A stretch of DNA of 41,319 nt. Origin: an uncultured Eubacteriales bacterium. Its GTDB lineage: Bacteria; Bacillota; Clostridia; Oscillospirales; Oscillospiraceae. Under the pieces are notes generated by a model. The model was not told where the DNA came from. It saw only the letters and a program-made list of their open reading frames with translations, and did not search any database. The position numbers were made by a program, and so were the translations under genes. Where the stretch lies: the NCBI GenBank assembly GCA_900313925.1, contig OMTF01000038.1, forward strand, positions 1 to 41,319, given 5' to 3'. Numbering within the stretch: the stretch's first letter is position 1; each line of letters opens with the position of its first letter. Below, piece after piece: positions 24,601-32,438 of this stretch.

Positions 24601-25670
24601 GTAAGTTCCGTGATCTCCGGAGGAATGGGGATATGCGGGTTGACAAAGGTGTTGAATTCCCGCAGTATCTCCGTGCCGCGAAAGATTTGCGCTCCGATTT
24701 CCGTTAAGCGGTCCCGGCGGGCATTAAGTCCCGTTGTTTCCGTGTCAAAGGAAACATACTCTGTGTTGATCGGAAGCGTGGAGGTTCCCCGCACCGCTGC
24801 ATCCCTTTGGTCATTGACAAAATAGCATTCGCAGCCATAGATGATTTTTACGCCGTACTTTTTACCCGCCTGCCACATGTCCGGGAACGCCTGCAGGACG
24901 CCGTGGTCCGTAACAGCAAGGGCGGGCATTCCCCAAGCCGCCGCCTGCGCCACAGCCGCTTCGGGATCGGTCAGGGCATCCAGCGCAGACATTTTTGTAT
25001 GCAGGTGCAGTTCCACTCTCGCTTCCGGTTCCGGATCCTCCCGTTTGGGCTTCGGATATTCCGCAATGCCTGTCGGCTTCAGGACCGGGGTGTCCTCCCG
25101 GATGTTGAATTCCATTTTTCCGCATACGCGAAGGTGCATGCCCTCCTGAAGCTTCTGCAGGCCGGAAGCTTCCTGGCCATTGTTGAAGTACCTGGCAACA
25201 CGGATCGTGTTGCTTCGATCCGTAATGTCAAAGGAAAGGATCAGCGCTTCCCCTCGCTGCCGGGACTGGACTGAAATCACATCGCCTTCGATAACCACCT
25301 TCCCGGTGTTTTCATCAATGCCGCGCATGGAAAGGACTTCCCCTTTCGTCATGTTTCCGTATAGAACCCTACCTTTCGGGCCGGCTGAGCTGCGGCTGCG
25401 TGCAGATTTCAGCGCTTCCGGAACGGAATCTGCCGGATAATCGGGCTTGATCTCTACCGCAGTCAGGTTGTAATAGCGCTGGATCTCCTCGCGGATCATC
25501 TGAAGCTCTGCGGAGGTGGGCATTTTCGTAAAATGAATGGCAATTTCCATCGTCATGGTTTCGGAATTGACAGCGCACTCGCGGACGGCGGCCTTATCTA
25601 GGCCGCCGCACATGTCCACAAAACCGGAACAGCAGGGAAATATCTTCAGAAACTGCATGTTTTCGCTCAT
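21669..25670 (-). CDS. polC: DNA polymerase III alpha subunit, PolC type
   Basis: A 1333-residue replicative polymerase with built-in proofreading. The order is: short N-terminal domain; OB fold at about 105-190 (TKGEVLSMRGIDENTGKVVI); first half of the PHP domain at about 218 (ELHLHTKMSALDAL); inserted DEDDh 3'-5' exonuclease at about 305-455 (FDTETTGL, VAHNADFDIGF, HHRASDDA); second PHP half; zinc-binding segment near 790 (CPKCRYSEF...KLCPECG); and palm with PDIDLNFSGE near 848, the catalytic aspartates. The helix-hairpin-helix and C-terminal region end in SLFDFLEE. It is about 100 residues shorter than Bacillus PolC, all lost at the N-terminus. The start overlaps the ispG stop (ATGA). Confidence 0.97.
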   Translation of the reverse strand: MSENMQFLKIFPCCSGFVDMCGGLDKAAVRECAVNSETMTMEIAIHFTKMPTSAELQMIREEIQRYYNLTAVEIKPDYPADSVPEALKSARSRSSAGPKGRVLYGNMTKGEVLSMRGIDENTGKVVIEGDVISVQSRQRGEALILSFDITDRSNTIRVARYFNNGQEASGLQKLQEGMHLRVCGKMEFNIREDTPVLKPTGIAEYPKPKREDPEPEARVELHLHTKMSALDALTDPEAAVAQAAAWGMPALAVTDHGVLQAFPDMWQAGKKYGVKIIYGCECYFVNDQRDAAVRGTSTLPINTEYVSFDTETTGLNARRDRLTEIGAQIFRGTEILREFNTFVNPHIPIPPEITELTGIRDRDVENAPDEKEAMEQFLEFAGDRPLVAHNADFDIGFMKAACARSGLSFRPVYIDTVHLSQALLPDLKRFKLDIVAKRLKLPKFNHHRASDDALVVAQIMARFLPELSRLGAETVSDIEKVYQKKKRRDVLHSYHMILLVQNRKGLKNLYEMVSQSYLKYFHRTPIIPKSLLDAHREGILVGSACNAGEIYDAILRGANDARLRKLASYYDYLEVQPLGNNSFLVENGTVPGTEALKEINRRIIALGKELGKPVAATCDVHFMDPEDEIFRKIVLSSKNFADADRSCPLYFRTTREMLEEFSYLDEKTAREIVIETPRAIADTVESFELLPKELYPPKIENSAETLRKLVLDRMHEIYGENPPEIVQKRVDTELHTILEHNYDVIYMSAQKLVQNSLEHGYLVGSRGSVGSSLVAYMAGITEVNSLPPHYVCPKCRYSEFVTDGSYGCGADMPDKLCPECGTALRKDGFDIPFETFLGFPGNEKTPDIDLNFSGEYQAKAHKYTEELFGADHVFRAGTIGTLADKTAYGYVLKYLEERGLKVSRPEENRLASGLVGIKRTTGQHPGGLVIIPQDMDVTDFTAVQHPADDPNSGIVTTHFEYHCMEKNLLKLDELGHDDPTMIKMMEEATGINAREIPLGEPETMKIFLSPAVLGLPENDRIIGKTGTLGIPEFGTPFTRQMLVDTKPTKYATLIRLSGFSHGTDVWNGNIQDLVLSKTATVDECVSCRDDIMLYLMSKGMDGKLAFKTMEAVRKGKVKKSGEFPDDAEAQMRERGVPEWYIGSCRKIAYLFPKAHAAAYVMMAFRIAWFKVHKPLAFYSAYFYRRSQKDGFDAFAMGCGKAIVEKRIKELAKIEKRTAKEDSLLVTMEVVYEFYMRGFAFAPLDLYKSDATKFLIEDEQHLRLPFVAVSGLGLTAAEELVSCRKDGKKFLSVEELKAACPKVSQTNFDALRSLGALGEMPDSSQMSLFDFLEE

Positions 25671-26728
25671 AGGTTTTCCTCTTTCAAAATCGTTTTTATC
25701 AGCTGATCACACAGCTCCTGCTGCGGATAGGTTCCGAGGACTTCTCCTTTCCGAAACAGCACGCCGCTGTCCTTTCCTCCGGCAATGCCGTAATCTGCCT
25801 CTTTGGCCTCTCCCGGTCCATTGACTACGCAGCCCATTACGGCAACCGTAATATCCCTAGGCACGCCTTCCAGGCGTTTTTGCACTTCGGATGCCAGCGA
25901 AATCAAATCGATCTGCGTACGTCCGCAGGTCGGACAGGAAACGAACCGAACTCCGCCGGTTCGTAGCCCACAGGCTTTGAGAATCGCGATGCCGGCGCGT
26001 ACTTCCTCTTGCGGTGGTGCCGTGAGGCTGACGCGGATCGTATTTCCGATGCCTTCATTCAGCAGCGTTCCAATGCCTACGGCGGACTGAATTGTCCCGT
26101 TGTAGGAAAGGCCGGTTTCCGTAACGCCCACATGCAGCGGATATGGAAATGTCTCTGCCGCAAGCCGGTATGCTGCAACGGTAAGAGGGACCGAAGAGGC
26201 TTTCAGGGAAATGCAGATATCCTCAAAGCCGCAGTCTTCCAGCATTCGGACATGCCGCCTTGCGCTTTCAACCATCGCTTCCGGCGTCGGATGCCCTTCT
26301 TTTTCCAGAAGGTCCTTTTCCAGGCTTCCTCCATTGACGCCAACGCGAATGGGCAGCCCACGCTGCCGGCAGGCGTCAGCAACCGCCTTTACATGATCGG
26401 CTCCTCCTATATTCCCGGGGTTGATCCGTATGGCGCTGACGCCCCGCTCGGCGCTGAGGAGCGCCAGGCGGTAGTCAAAGTGAATATCCGCTACAATCGG
26501 AAGCAGAGATCTTTCACAGATTTCTTCCAGCGCCAGGGCCGCCCGCTCCTCGGGAACCGCAAGCCGCACAATATCGCAGCCAAGTTCCCGGAGCCGTTCG
26601 ATCTGCGCCAAGGTCGCCTCGACATCCCAGGTTTTCGTATTGCACATGGATTGCACGCTCACCGGCGCATCTCCGCCGACGGCGACTTTGCCCACGTGAA
26701 TTTTTTTTGTTTTTTCTCTCGCGCTCAT
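25667..26728 (-). CDS. ispG: 4-hydroxy-3-methylbut-2-en-1-yl diphosphate synthase IspG
   Basis: A 353-residue enzyme of the non-mevalonate isoprenoid pathway that reduces methylerythritol cyclodiphosphate using a [4Fe-4S] cluster. It shows the TIM-barrel start (VGGDAPVSVQSMCNTKTWDV), INPGNIG, and the cluster ligands in FVSCPTCGRTQ and VMGCVVNGPGEAKEAD, with the conserved glutamate after GPG. The length is usual for the bacterial two-domain form. It is 21 bases after rseP and overlaps polC. Its partner enzyme Dxr is two genes upstream in the same operon. Confidence 0.97.
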   Translation of the reverse strand: MSAREKTKKIHVGKVAVGGDAPVSVQSMCNTKTWDVEATLAQIERLRELGCDIVRLAVPEERAALALEEICERSLLPIVADIHFDYRLALLSAERGVSAIRINPGNIGGADHVKAVADACRQRGLPIRVGVNGGSLEKDLLEKEGHPTPEAMVESARRHVRMLEDCGFEDICISLKASSVPLTVAAYRLAAETFPYPLHVGVTETGLSYNGTIQSAVGIGTLLNEGIGNTIRVSLTAPPQEEVRAGIAILKACGLRTGGVRFVSCPTCGRTQIDLISLASEVQKRLEGVPRDITVAVMGCVVNGPGEAKEADYGIAGGKDSGVLFRKGEVLGTYPQQELCDQLIKTILKEENL

Positions 26729-26749
26729 CGTTTTTCGGCGTCCTTCTTC

Positions 26750-27796
26750 CTACCCTGCAATCAGGCGGACAATATCATTGTACATGACCACGGCAGTAAG
26801 ACCCAAAAGAAGTATAAGCCCTGCCGTATTGATATAGGCTTCGTATTTTGGGTCGATCTTCCGGCGGAGAATCGCCTCCAGAATCACAGTCACAATCAGG
26901 CAGAACACTCGACCGCCGTCCAGCGCAGGAATCGGCAGCATATTCATCACTGCAAGGTTTACCGCAATAAATGCACAGAAATACAGAATATTTCGTGCCG
27001 CGTCCGCGCTGCTGGCGGCACTTTCCCCGGTCTGTGTAATCATGGATACAATGCCGACCGGCCCGCTCAGATCTTTAATTCCCACCGTACCGGCAATTAA
27101 CTGCCGCAGGCTGTCCCAGACCATTCGAACAAACCGTACGGACCACTGGCACGCGTATTGAACCGTGCGCAGGATGTTATTCTTCACCGTAGCAAAGTAA
27201 AAGCCGAAATACTCTCCTTCTATTCCGTCGTAGGTCTGCTTTTCTAATTCCACATCCTCCAGGACCACCGTCTCGCCATTGCGTTTCAGTACAATGTCAT
27301 GGACGCCGCCGCTTCCAAGATATTCGGTCACGTCATAGGTCATGCTTGTTTTATGACCGTCAATGCGAACAAATCGGTCTCCGGTCTGCAGGAGCTGCTC
27401 CGATTCGTACGGACAGCCTTCCATAAATCCGCTGATAACCGGCTGCGTCAGCGTTTTTACCCCTGCAAATACAATTATGAGCAGAACGATTCCTAAAATA
27501 TAGTTCATCGCCGCGCCGGAGCAGAGAATCAGTACCCGCTGCAGGGGGTTTTTATTGGTAAACGCCTTCGGATCGTCCGAGCTTTCCTCTTCCGCCTCCA
27601 TGCTGCAGTAGCCGCCGATGGGAAAAAGACGCAGCGAATACTGCGTATCGCCCTTCTTCTTTTTCCACAGAACCGGCCCCATGCCGATGGCAAATTCATT
27701 GACCCGGACCCCGCAGAGCTTTGCCGCAGAGAAATGGCCGAATTCGTGAACGCCGATCAGCACGCCGAACATTATAATTGCAATAATAATATACAT
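26750..27796 (-). CDS. rseP: Site-2 membrane protease RseP
   Basis: A 348-residue intramembrane zinc protease. The N-terminal helix carries the metal motif HEFGH (residues near 17-21), followed by a periplasm-side region with a PDZ domain (CPYESEQLLQTGDRFVRIDG). The C-terminal part holds the second metal-binding motif, NMLPIPALDGGR, within a transmembrane helix. It cleaves membrane-bound anti-sigma factors or signal-peptide remnants. The ATG at 27796 shares one base with the dxr stop (TAATG), so it is favoured over a TTG nine bases upstream (27805). It lies in the isoprenoid-replication operon. Confidence 0.94.
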   Translation of the reverse strand: MYIIIAIIMFGVLIGVHEFGHFSAAKLCGVRVNEFAIGMGPVLWKKKKGDTQYSLRLFPIGGYCSMEAEEESSDDPKAFTNKNPLQRVLILCSGAAMNYILGIVLLIIVFAGVKTLTQPVISGFMEGCPYESEQLLQTGDRFVRIDGHKTSMTYDVTEYLGSGGVHDIVLKRNGETVVLEDVELEKQTYDGIEGEYFGFYFATVKNNILRTVQYACQWSVRFVRMVWDSLRQLIAGTVGIKDLSGPVGIVSMITQTGESAASSADAARNILYFCAFIAVNLAVMNMLPIPALDGGRVFCLIVTVILEAILRRKIDPKYEAYINTAGLILLLGLTAVVMYNDIVRLIAG

Positions 27797-28941
27797 TAAC
27801 CGCAACGCTCCGATACGAATCTGCGGGCTTCTTGGTCCGCTTCCAAAATGCTTTCCAGGTCCTCTCCCGAGCTGTTCCCCAAGGCCTCCACGGCTGCCCG
27901 CGCTTCCTCATAGATGCGCGTATAGGCAATTTTGCGATCCAGGAAAAGATGTACGGCTGTTTCATTCGCGGCAGACAGAACACAGGGGGCAAGGCCGCCT
28001 GCTCGGGCGCAGTCCATCGCCAGCCGAAGGCAGGGAACGGAATCATAGTCCGGCTTTTCAAAATGCAAGTCCTGCATCTGCCAGAAATCCAAACTGCCGC
28101 CCAGAGACGGCTTCCGATCCGGATAGGTCAGCGCAAGCTGTATGGGAATTTCCATATCCGCCACGCCAAGCTGCGCAAGCACGGTTCCGTCCACCAGCTC
28201 GATCATGGAATGAACAATGCTCTGCGGGTGGATGACTACCTGGATCGCATCCGGAGAAACGGAAAACAGGTGCATCGCCTCGATAAATTCCAGCCCTTTA
28301 TTCATCATTGTCGCAGAATCAACCGAAATTTTTGCTCCCATATGCCAGTTGGGATGCCGGATCGCTTCCTCCGGCTTTATATCCGTGAGACTGCGCCAGG
28401 GTCTTCCGCGGAAGGGTCCGCCGGAGCCGGTGAGGAGAATTTTCTTCAGTTCTCCCTGCCGCCGCCCCATGAGGCACTGAAAAATCGCAGAATGTTCCGA
28501 ATCGACCGGTACAATTTCCGCTCCGCATTCCGTCGCCCGGCGCATCACAAGGCGTCCGGCGCAGACCAGCGTCTCCTTGTTAGCCAGTGCGATCCGCTTC
28601 TTTTCCTGGATTGCCGCCAAAGTCGGACGAAGCCCGACCGATCCGGAAACCGCCGTGACAACGCAGTCACACTGTGCCAGGCAGGCTGCCTCCAGAAGTC
28701 CTTCCATACCGCTTCCTACACGGATATCCGTATCCGCAAGCGCCGTCTTCAGCTGCGCTGCGCTCTGCGGATCATATGCTGCCACAAAAACCGGGTGAAG
28801 CCGGCGCGCCTGCTCTTCCAGAAGATCGATCTTCCGGTTGGTCGTCAGCGCTGCCACCGGAAGATGCAAATGCTCGGCCACGGCTACGCTCTGCCGGCCG
28901 ATGGATCCGGTAGATCCGAGAATTGTGAGGCTCTTTATCAT
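27796..28941 (-). CDS. dxr: 1-deoxy-D-xylulose 5-phosphate reductoisomerase Dxr
   Basis: A 381-residue NADPH-dependent enzyme that makes 2-C-methyl-D-erythritol 4-phosphate, the first committed step of the non-mevalonate pathway. It shows the NADPH motif GSTGSIGRQS at the N-terminus, ALANKETLVCAG, the metal and substrate site PVDSEHSAIFQCL, and SVDSATMMNKGLE with the flexible-loop histidine/methionine region after it. Its start overlaps the uppS stop by four bases and its stop touches rseP. The gene cdsA, which often lies between uppS and dxr in Bacillota, is not here. Confidence 0.97.
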   Translation of the reverse strand: MIKSLTILGSTGSIGRQSVAVAEHLHLPVAALTTNRKIDLLEEQARRLHPVFVAAYDPQSAAQLKTALADTDIRVGSGMEGLLEAACLAQCDCVVTAVSGSVGLRPTLAAIQEKKRIALANKETLVCAGRLVMRRATECGAEIVPVDSEHSAIFQCLMGRRQGELKKILLTGSGGPFRGRPWRSLTDIKPEEAIRHPNWHMGAKISVDSATMMNKGLEFIEAMHLFSVSPDAIQVVIHPQSIVHSMIELVDGTVLAQLGVADMEIPIQLALTYPDRKPSLGGSLDFWQMQDLHFEKPDYDSVPCLRLAMDCARAGGLAPCVLSAANETAVHLFLDRKIAYTRIYEEARAAVEALGNSSGEDLESILEADQEARRFVSERCG

Positions 28942-29705
28942 ACTTCGCTCCCTCCAACTCCGTGTATGCCGCCATAGCGCCGATCCCGATTCTGAAACGC
29001 CAGCAATGCCTTATCCATTTCCGCCGTCGTAAAGTCCGGCCAAAGGACATCCGTAAAATACAGTTCCGAGTAGGCGCATTGCCATAGCAGAAAGTTGGAA
29101 AGGCGCAGCTCACCGCCCGGCCGGATGATGAGATCCGGATCCGGGAGGCCTGCCGTATACATATACTCCGAAAATTCTTCGGCAGTAATGTCGTTTTCTC
29201 TTCCTTCCCGGACTTCCTGCGCATAGCGGCGCGCCGCCCGGAGGATTTCATCTCTTCCGCCGTAGTTGATGCAGAGATTCGCCTGGAATCCTTGAATCTG
29301 CTTATCCAGATCGCGCGTTTCCTCGATGAGCTTCCGCGTCTCCGGGCTCAGCGGGGTAAGATCCCCAAAAACAACCAGCCGGTTCTGGTCCCGCACCATA
29401 TCCCGGATCGCCTCTCTGAGATAACGGTCGAGGAGTCCCATGATGGCGGAGACTTCGGAAGCCGGCCGGTTCCAGTTTTCCGTGGAAAAAGCATAAACGG
29501 TAAGATAAGATATGCCCAGAGCTTTGCAGTAGTTTGCGATGGTACGGAAATTCTCCGCCCCGGAAAGATGTCCCGCCGTGCGGGGAAGGCTGCGCTTCTG
29601 CGCCCAGCGGCCGTTGCCGTCCAGGATGATGGCAACATGGCGGGGAAGCCTGGACCGATCCAGCTGCTTTCCCGCCTCTTCCTGTTTTTTTCTGCTGCCA
29701 ATCAT
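28938..29705 (-). CDS. uppS: Undecaprenyl diphosphate synthase (cis-prenyltransferase) UppS
   Basis: A 255-residue enzyme that adds isopentenyl units to make the lipid carrier for cell-wall synthesis. It has the five conserved blocks: HVAIILDGNGRWAQ with the catalytic aspartate, GHLSGAENFRTIANYC, LTVYAFSTENWNRP, NLCINYGGRDEI, and DLIIRPGGELRLSNFLLWQCAYSELYF. Two small differences from the usual sequence are seen: RTAGH and RPGGE instead of the common KAGH and RTGGE. It touches frr by one base (TAATG) and overlaps dxr by four, so the genes are translationally coupled. It acts at the inner face of the membrane. Confidence 0.96.
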   Translation of the reverse strand: MIGSRKKQEEAGKQLDRSRLPRHVAIILDGNGRWAQKRSLPRTAGHLSGAENFRTIANYCKALGISYLTVYAFSTENWNRPASEVSAIMGLLDRYLREAIRDMVRDQNRLVVFGDLTPLSPETRKLIEETRDLDKQIQGFQANLCINYGGRDEILRAARRYAQEVREGRENDITAEEFSEYMYTAGLPDPDLIIRPGGELRLSNFLLWQCAYSELYFTDVLWPDFTTAEMDKALLAFQNRDRRYGGIHGVGGSEV

Positions 29706-30256
29706 TACAGTTCCATCAGTTCCTTGTTCTTATCGTCGACGATTCCATCAATCTTTTTAATAAAGTCATCGGTCATTTTCTGCATGTCTTTTTCCGTCTG
29801 CTTGTAGTCATCTTCCGTGATTTCGGAAGCCTTCTGCTGCTTTTTGAATTTATCGATGGCATCGCGCCGTACATTGCGGATTACGACCTTCGATTCCTCT
29901 CCGTATTTTTTCACCTGCTTTGTCAGCTCCATGCGGCGTTCTTCCGTCAGCTGCGGGAAAATCAGACGCAGGGACCGGCCGTCGTTCTGCGGATTGATTC
30001 CGAGGTCCGAGGCCAGAATTGCTTTCTGTATGCTCTTCAGAATGGAATTGTCCCAAGGCTGGATCAGCAGCGTGCGCGCGTCCGGAACCGAAATGGTAGC
30101 GACCTGCTGCAGAGGCGTCGGTGTGCCGTAGTACTCCACCTGTATCTTGGACAGAACGGCAGGGTTTGCTCTGCCGGCGCGAACAGAATCCAGCGTCGAT
30201 TTCAGGTTCTCAATAACCTTGTTCATTTTGCTTTCTACATCCGCGTATTCAGACAT
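29705..30256 (-). CDS. frr: Ribosome recycling factor
   Basis: A 183-residue protein with the full RRF pattern: a helical first domain (VIENLKSTLDSVRAGRANPAVL), the beta domain YYGTPTPLQQVATISVPDAR and TLLIQPWDNSILKSIQKAI, and the closing helices with FPQLTEERRMEL and NVRRDAIDKFKK. With EF-G it splits post-termination ribosomes. A GGAGGG site precedes the ATG at 30256. It is the first gene of the frr-uppS-dxr-rseP-ispG-polC operon, with a possible promoter at 30351-30381. Confidence 0.97.
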   Translation of the reverse strand: MSEYADVESKMNKVIENLKSTLDSVRAGRANPAVLSKIQVEYYGTPTPLQQVATISVPDARTLLIQPWDNSILKSIQKAILASDLGINPQNDGRSLRLIFPQLTEERRMELTKQVKKYGEESKVVIRNVRRDAIDKFKKQQKASEITEDDYKQTEKDMQKMTDDFIKKIDGIVDDKNKELMEL

Positions 30257-30350
30257 GATTCTCCCTCCTGTATCTCTTTCGGTAGTGCCCTGACGGGCTT
30301 GTTCGTCTTCTCAGCGGGGCATATCGCCGCCGCGGTGCATTGGTGAATTT

Positions 30351-30381
30351 ATTATACTATGTTTTTCTCGGGGAATATCAA
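30351..30381 (-). promoter_or_regulatory. Possible promoter of the frr-polC operon
   Basis: On the minus strand TTGATA (30381-30376), 19 bases, and a perfect TATAAT (30356-30351), about 95 bases before frr. The spacer is longer than ideal. Confidence 0.45.
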
Positions 30382-30416
30382 GATTTTGTTAATAAGCCGC
30401 CGGAACGCCGAAGGCT

Positions 30417-31145
30417 TCAATGCGTGGCGGATTCAACAAGGGTTCCCACATCCTCGCCTGCCGCCGCACGGGCAATGTTTTCGGGATCGGACAGGGCAAA
30501 AACCCGTACCGGAACGTTGTTATCCATAGCCAGGCTTGTAGCGGTCATATCCATAACATTCAGATGCCGTTCCAGAACCTCTTCATAGGTAATATGGTCA
30601 TAGCGCACGGCGTTCGGATCCTTCTTTGGATCGGCCGAATAGACCGCATCCACGCTCTTTGCAAGCAGCAGCGCATCCGCTCCGATCTCCACAGCCCGAA
30701 GAGCCGCCGCGGTATCCGTAGAAAAATAAGGGCTTCCGGTTCCCGCACCGAAAAGGACGACCGCGCCGTTTTCCAGGGCTTCTACCGCACCCCGGCGCGT
30801 ATATACATCCGCAAAAGTGACCATGGGCACGGACGTCATCACGCGGGTCCGGACGCCGGCCTGCTCCAGTTTGTCCGCAACAGCGAGAGAATTCATAACC
30901 GTTGCCAGCATTCCAATATGATCCGCCCGGCTGCGTTCCATGGTGCCGGCTCCGTCCTTTGCTCCCCGCCAGAAATTTCCTCCGCCGAGGACCAGCGCAA
31001 TCTGCGTCCCATTGCTGACGCAGCGAGCCAGCACACTGCAGACGCTTTCAATAAAAGGAAAGTCCAGACCTCTTCCCCGTCCGCCTGCCAGCGCTTCGCC
31101 GCTCAGTTTAATCAGAACCCGTCCATATCCTTCGTGTTGATTCAT
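30417..31145 (-). CDS. pyrH: UMP kinase PyrH
   Basis: A 242-residue amino-acid-kinase-fold enzyme that phosphorylates UMP to UDP. Conserved blocks are VLIKLSGEALAG at the N-terminus, LVLGGGNFWRG, RADHIGMLATVMNSLA, GTGSPYFSTDTAAALRA, and the SVDAVYSADPKKDPNAVRYD region that binds nucleotide. GTP activates and UTP inhibits the family. It precedes frr by 160 bases, the common pyrH-frr order. The usual upstream pair rpsB-tsf is missing here: an EamA transporter gene lies upstream instead. Confidence 0.97.
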   Translation of the reverse strand: MNQHEGYGRVLIKLSGEALAGGRGRGLDFPFIESVCSVLARCVSNGTQIALVLGGGNFWRGAKDGAGTMERSRADHIGMLATVMNSLAVADKLEQAGVRTRVMTSVPMVTFADVYTRRGAVEALENGAVVLFGAGTGSPYFSTDTAAALRAVEIGADALLLAKSVDAVYSADPKKDPNAVRYDHITYEEVLERHLNVMDMTATSLAMDNNVPVRVFALSDPENIARAAAGEDVGTLVESATH

Positions 31146-31193
31146 ACTCTGTCCTTTCTTTCTGCAGCAGTCTGTACTGCCTTCAGAATAGCA

Positions 31194-32102
31194 TCAGCCG
31201 TCAAAAAATCCAAGGGCCGTAATGCCGATGACAATCAGAGCTATGCAGGCATAGTGCTTCCAGGTCAGTTTCTCTTTCAGAAATACCCTCCCCCACACCA
31301 CGGTCGCCGCGCAGTAGGAAGAAATAATAGCCGCTGCCGGTGCTGCGTGCTCCGTATCCGCAAGTGCATAGACATAGGCATACTGACCCGCCGTTTCGCA
31401 CAGTGCCCCAAGATAGCGAGGAAGGCCCTTGCGGAGCTGGAATTTTTCATGCTTTATAAGCCGCACATAAATTGCACAGACAAGACCGGTAATAAGAAAC
31501 GTCAGTTCGTAGGCCGTATTCGCCGCATCCTCATCGAGAACCATCAGGACTCGGCTGTCGGCAAAGGTGCCCAGGGCGTCAAGCAGGCAGTACATAAGCG
31601 GAATCGCCAATGCCAGCCAGGTTTTGGGATAGGTCCTTCCCGCAAGTTCCTGCCGATGCTTCCTTTCTTCGGCATCTTCCCTGGACTCCACAGCTCCGAG
31701 CAGCACAACGCCGGCGCAGACCAAGGCCACGGCGATCAATTCTACAGCGGAGGTCCCGGCTAAGCCGCCGAACGCGAAGATCAGGATTGCCGCAACGGCG
31801 CCGGAAGAATTGCAGATTGGGGAAGAGATGGACAGTTCTATAAAGCGAAGACCAAAATAGCCCAGAGCCATGGAGAGAATATATAGCAGCGACACCGGCA
31901 GATAGGTCAGCAGAACCTGTCCCGTCAGTGCAACCCCTCCGAAAAGGATCTGCCATCCTGCATGCAATCCCATCACGATGCCTACCGCCGACACCATTTT
32001 CAAGTGGCTGTATCGATCGCTGCTGTCCTGACAGCCGATTTTCGAAAACAGATCCGAACCGCTCCAGAAGATAAGCGCCGTAAGGGAAAGCCAAAACCAC
32101 AT
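31194..32102 (-). CDS. EamA-family (drug/metabolite type) transporter
   Basis: A 302-residue protein with about ten membrane segments in two EamA-like halves. The start at 32102 is supported by GGAGGAG six bases upstream; the frame extends to 32162 without support. The first half opens WFWLSLTALIFWSGSDLFSK and the second half ends with the SSYCAATVVWGRVFLKEKLTWKHYACIALIVIGI block, the characteristic EamA ending with E-x-L/LTW. The substrate is not known. It is in the same direction as pyrH and only 48 bases from it, so they may share a transcript. Confidence 0.85.
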   Translation of the reverse strand: MWFWLSLTALIFWSGSDLFSKIGCQDSSDRYSHLKMVSAVGIVMGLHAGWQILFGGVALTGQVLLTYLPVSLLYILSMALGYFGLRFIELSISSPICNSSGAVAAILIFAFGGLAGTSAVELIAVALVCAGVVLLGAVESREDAEERKHRQELAGRTYPKTWLALAIPLMYCLLDALGTFADSRVLMVLDEDAANTAYELTFLITGLVCAIYVRLIKHEKFQLRKGLPRYLGALCETAGQYAYVYALADTEHAAPAAAIISSYCAATVVWGRVFLKEKLTWKHYACIALIVIGITALGFFDG

Positions 32103-32304
32103 TTTTTCTCCTCCAAATTCTGGCATTTCACCCATTATAGCAAACCGAAAAGTCTTTCTCAATCGAAATCCTGCTTCCCCATTTCAGGCGGAAAAAGTCC
32201 CTGCTTTTCTCTCTTCCGTATGGATTTTCCCTCTTTTCCCGAAATTTTTCGTAGTATTTTACATTTCATTAATATTTGGGCAAAATTTTTATAATAATTT
32301 CTTC

Positions 32305-32333
32305 TTGATTTACGGATGCAGCTATGCTAATGT
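32305..32333 (+). promoter_or_regulatory. Possible promoter of the O-antigen-ligase-like gene
   Basis: TTGATT (32305-32310), 17 bases, TAATGT (32328-32333), giving a leader of about 100 bases. Apart from this the gap 32103-32438 is AT-rich and shows nothing else I can support. Confidence 0.5.
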
Positions 32334-32438
32334 ATAGCGGCATTTAAATAGAATGTTTTTCCATGCAGGTTTCCCCGATTTTCCCATGCACTACGGTTCT
32401 GCATACCCTGCTGCGGATCATGTAAGGAGTAAGTTGCA

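Noticed and set aside
27832..28977. Open frame of 381 codons on the plus strand
   Set aside because: Antisense to dxr; no recognisable motif.
30420..31763. Open frame of 447 codons on the plus strand
   Set aside because: Antisense to pyrH and the EamA gene; shadow frame.
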